A stretch of 45,952 bases of DNA, from NCBI GenBank assembly GCA_016788665.1, contig JAEUSF010000007.1, positions 1 to 45,952 of the forward strand, given 5' to 3'. The notes beneath the pieces are model-generated. The model was not told the DNA's origin, ran no database searches, and worked only from the letters and a program-made list of their open reading frames with translations. This DNA comes from Candidatus Doudnabacteria bacterium. Lineage in GTDB: Bacteria; Patescibacteriota; Doudnabacteria; UBA920. This document shows positions 44,026 to 45,952 of the stretch, piece after piece. The translations under genes were made by a program, and so were the position numbers. Every line of letters begins with the position of its first letter. Position 1 is the stretch's first letter.

Positions 44026-44949
44026 TTATTCAGTTAACAGTTTTTTAAACCCTGCAATCGTCGTGCTGTTGCTTATGCGTATTCTGGGTATTTCCATTAG
44101 GTTGTCTAGTTTGACCACTTTTCCTTCAGTTGTTGTTAGGCCAATTTCGAAGCCGGCTTTTTGCGCGATTTTTATGTAGGTTGTGTCATAATGGCCGAAG
44201 GGGTAAATAAGAATTTTTGTATCAACCCCTAGTTTTGACTTTATGTCTGCCTTGGAGCCTTCTATATTTCTTAATTTAAAAGCTTCGTTATAGGTTTTAT
44301 TGGTTCCGTCGAAATGGTCCTGGGTATGAGATGCTATTTCCATTCCCGAGTTTTTTGCATTTTTTATTTGTTCCCAAGTCGCATATTTGTTTGTCCCATA
44401 AGAAATACCAGAAAATTGGGTAATTATGCCGAAGGTTCCGGTAAAGCCATATTTCTTTAGAATTGGGGGTGCGGTTAGAATGGCATCTTCGTATCCGTCG
44501 TCGAAAGTAATTACGACCGGGTTTTTTGGCATATTGAAACTTTGTTTTGTGTAATCGAGTAGGTTTTGCAGAGTTATGGAGTTAAAACCTTGGTTTTTAA
44601 GCCAGGCTATTTGAGCCTCAAAATTTTCCGGGCTCACCGTTAGGCCGACGCGTATATAGTCTGTTTTTGCTTCTTTTGGGATCTCGCCAATATGATGATA
44701 CATAAGAATAGGCAGTTTTATGGTCTTACCGCTTAAATTGCCAGTAGTAAAGTTATGTGTTTCCGCGTCGGTTTGTCCTGAGAAGTCGGCGGCGAGGTTT
44801 TTACTCTGGCTAACTTGCCAGGCATTTTTAGGATTTTTTTGCAGCATGTTCCTGTAAATAACAGACAGCAAAATTAAAACAATAAAAAGCACTATGGCTG
44901 TTAGCCAACTGTTTGGTATACCTTTGTTTTTCTGGGATTGCAGGTGCAC
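44026..44949 (-). CDS. Membrane-anchored polysaccharide deacetylase
   Basis: A 307-aa NodB-domain (carbohydrate esterase 4) protein with one N-terminal membrane helix (about 16-36). Motifs: MYHHIG (83-88 region), TFDDGYEDA with the metal and catalytic Asp, and SHTQDH with the two His ligands. Removes acetyl groups from cell-wall or surface polysaccharide, on the outer face of the membrane. Usual length for anchored forms. Confidence 0.94.
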   Translation of the reverse strand: MHLQSQKNKGIPNSWLTAIVLFIVLILLSVIYRNMLQKNPKNAWQVSQSKNLAADFSGQTDAETHNFTTGNLSGKTIKLPILMYHHIGEIPKEAKTDYIRVGLTVSPENFEAQIAWLKNQGFNSITLQNLLDYTKQSFNMPKNPVVITFDDGYEDAILTAPPILKKYGFTGTFGIITQFSGISYGTNKYATWEQIKNAKNSGMEIASHTQDHFDGTNKTYNEAFKLRNIEGSKADIKSKLGVDTKILIYPFGHYDTTYIKIAQKAGFEIGLTTTEGKVVKLDNLMEIPRIRISNSTTIAGFKKLLTE

Positions 44950-44998
44950 TTATATTTTTGTTTCTTTTTTCTAGCTTTTATAATTTTATTATAACATT

Positions 44999-45036
44999 AA
45001 AACACCGCCCTGAATAGTTTTTGGGGCGGTGTTTTG
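44999..45036 (-). terminator. Terminator after rplY
   Basis: Arms ACACCGCCC and GGGCGGTGT with a 13-nt loop, then TTTTAA on the minus strand. Confidence 0.8.
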
Positions 45037-45046
45037 TTTAAAAGAG

Positions 45047-45724
45047 TTATTTAGCTTCTTCAGATTTGGCTTCTTCTTTTGCCGCTGCGGCCTTTGCCTT
45101 TTCAGCGTCAGTAGCTGCCAATACTGCAGCAACATCTTCGGTTGACTGTGCGGAAAGCTCTTTTTCCATATCTCTCGGAGGTTGGACTTTGGCTACGACT
45201 TCGTCGGCTGGTGCGAGTATTTTGACTTTTGCATCAACTTTCAAGTCTTTTACATAAACCGCATCTTCAAAAGTTTTTAAGGAAGAAATGTCTACCAAAA
45301 TATTGTGTGGCAAATCAGCTGGTAAGCACTCAACTTGAACTTCGTTAATTTGCTTGTTAAGTACACCACCTAAAGTTTTTACAGCAGAAGATTCGCCAGT
45401 AAACTCCAAGGCTACGTTGGCTTTTAACTTGTCGCTCATGCTGACCTGGTAGAAGTCAACATGTATAGGGGTGTTTTTTAAGTTATGATACTGCACGTCT
45501 TGAATAAGGACAGGGTGTACTTTTCCATCTTCTAAAGTTAAATTAACCAAAGTGCTTTCACCAGCTTTTCTAAATACCTTTTCAAATTCAACAGAGTTTA
45601 AAATTAGGTTTTGGTTCTGTATTTTGTTACCATACAAAACAGCAGGTATTTGACCTACTTTTCTTAAGGCGTCCAATTTAATTTTCATATCTCTGCTTTT
45701 TGCAGACAACTGTTGCTTTTCCAT
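45047..45724 (-). CDS. rplY: 50S ribosomal protein L25, CTC form
   Basis: A 225-aa L25 of the long general-stress (CTC) type: an N-terminal 5S-rRNA-binding domain (ALRKVGQIPAVLYG, HPVLIQDVQYH, HVDFYQV) and the C-terminal TL5 domain, followed by an Ala/Glu/Lys-rich tail. A terminator follows the stop. Confidence 0.96.
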   Translation of the reverse strand: MEKQQLSAKSRDMKIKLDALRKVGQIPAVLYGNKIQNQNLILNSVEFEKVFRKAGESTLVNLTLEDGKVHPVLIQDVQYHNLKNTPIHVDFYQVSMSDKLKANVALEFTGESSAVKTLGGVLNKQINEVQVECLPADLPHNILVDISSLKTFEDAVYVKDLKVDAKVKILAPADEVVAKVQPPRDMEKELSAQSTEDVAAVLAATDAEKAKAAAAKEEAKSEEAK

Positions 45725-45808
45725 TTAAGTCCTTGCTTGATTTTGCCCATAATACCTGAAAAAGTATTTACTCACAAAATCTTAATTTATTACTCTGCGC
45801 ATTATAAC

Positions 45809-45837
45809 AAAAACCCTTGCTTTTGGCAAGGGTTTTT
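45809..45837 (-). terminator. Terminator of the gene cut by the window end
   Basis: Arms AAAAACCCTTGC and GCAAGGGTTTTT around a 5-nt loop; T run on both sides. Confidence 0.8.
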
Positions 45838-45854
45838 ATTTTGAAGTAAGGTAT

Positions 45855-45952
45855 TTATTTAACGTCTTTAAGCATAATTTTTACAAAATCACCGTCAAAT
45901 TTGTTAAGCCCGTGATGCATAGAGAGTATGTCAGAGGACTTTATGGGGCTGA
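45855..45952 (-). CDS. Partial gene, C-terminal end only
   Basis: The last 31 codons of a minus-strand gene that runs out of the window. The visible end (SSDILSMHHGLNKFDGDFVK) faintly resembles the tail of HD-GYP phosphodiesterase domains, where a Met, a Gly turn and FDP-like motif precede the last helix, but this is too short to call. Confidence 0.45.
   Translation of the reverse strand, partial: SPIKSSDILSMHHGLNKFDGDFVKIMLKDVK

Noticed and set aside
1-45952. CRISPR array or alternative genetic code
   Set aside because: No regularly spaced repeats were found. TGA ends several genes (for example at 22786, 24951 and 33177), and only a CCA anticodon tRNA-Trp is present, so TGA recoding is not supported.

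Overview
The window looks like chromosomal DNA of an uncultivated, AT-rich bacterium of the Patescibacteria / Candidate Phyla Radiation type (probably Parcubacteria-like). This rests on the short EF-Ts, the streamlined translation genes packed in long one-strand blocks, several families I associate with such genomes (DUF5654-like membrane protein, short TM-helix-repeat protein, prepilin, NLPY-type PrmC), and the general lack of strong Shine-Dalgarno sites before housekeeping genes. TGA is used as a stop, so the code appears standard. No rRNA operon, CRISPR array, phage structural gene or transposase was found.

Layout. 1-3.3 kb: def and fmt (N-formyl-methionine cycle) separated by two DnaQ-like genes, one catalytically broken. 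3.3-13 kb: a long minus-strand block ending in mltG, a TM-repeat channel-like gene, yjbQ and a DUF5654-like gene. Its upstream part is a five-gene, almost gap-free operon: MIO-type aromatic amino acid lyase/aminomutase, PaaK-like adenylating ligase, ThiF/E1-like enzyme, nitroreductase-like protein and a 7TM-type histidine kinase. I cannot assign this operon to a described pathway; it is the best candidate for a new system. 13-23.4 kb: a receiver-only response regulator, HU, queA, a secreted alpha/beta hydrolase, rarA, an ABC-F protein, a prepilin and an ABC exporter. 23.5-36.3 kb: an accessory-looking zone with secreted and unknown small proteins, three tRNAs (Trp, Thr, Tyr), rpmG, ahcY, a large secreted LCAT-like lipase, and repeated palindromes. 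36.3-46 kb: a metal P-type ATPase, tRNA-Thr(GGT), a TPR protein, tsf-rpsB, rpmE, prfA-prmC, a polysaccharide deacetylase and rplY.

Two patterns cut across the map. First, about fifteen small genes of unknown function share one compact design: where visible, a sigma70-like promoter with 17-18 bp spacing, usually a strong AGGAGG-type ribosome site, a short ORF, and an intrinsic terminator that touches or overlaps the stop codon. They sit singly between, and often antisense to, housekeeping operons; two pairs are clear paralogues. Second, a 28-bp palindrome with invariant 13-nt arms and a different central dinucleotide in each copy occurs four times, all within the accessory zone. Two copies, with 29 bp of extra shared flank, bracket one small gene.

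All calls come from reading the sequence. Family names rest on motifs and recollection of the families; no database search was run.
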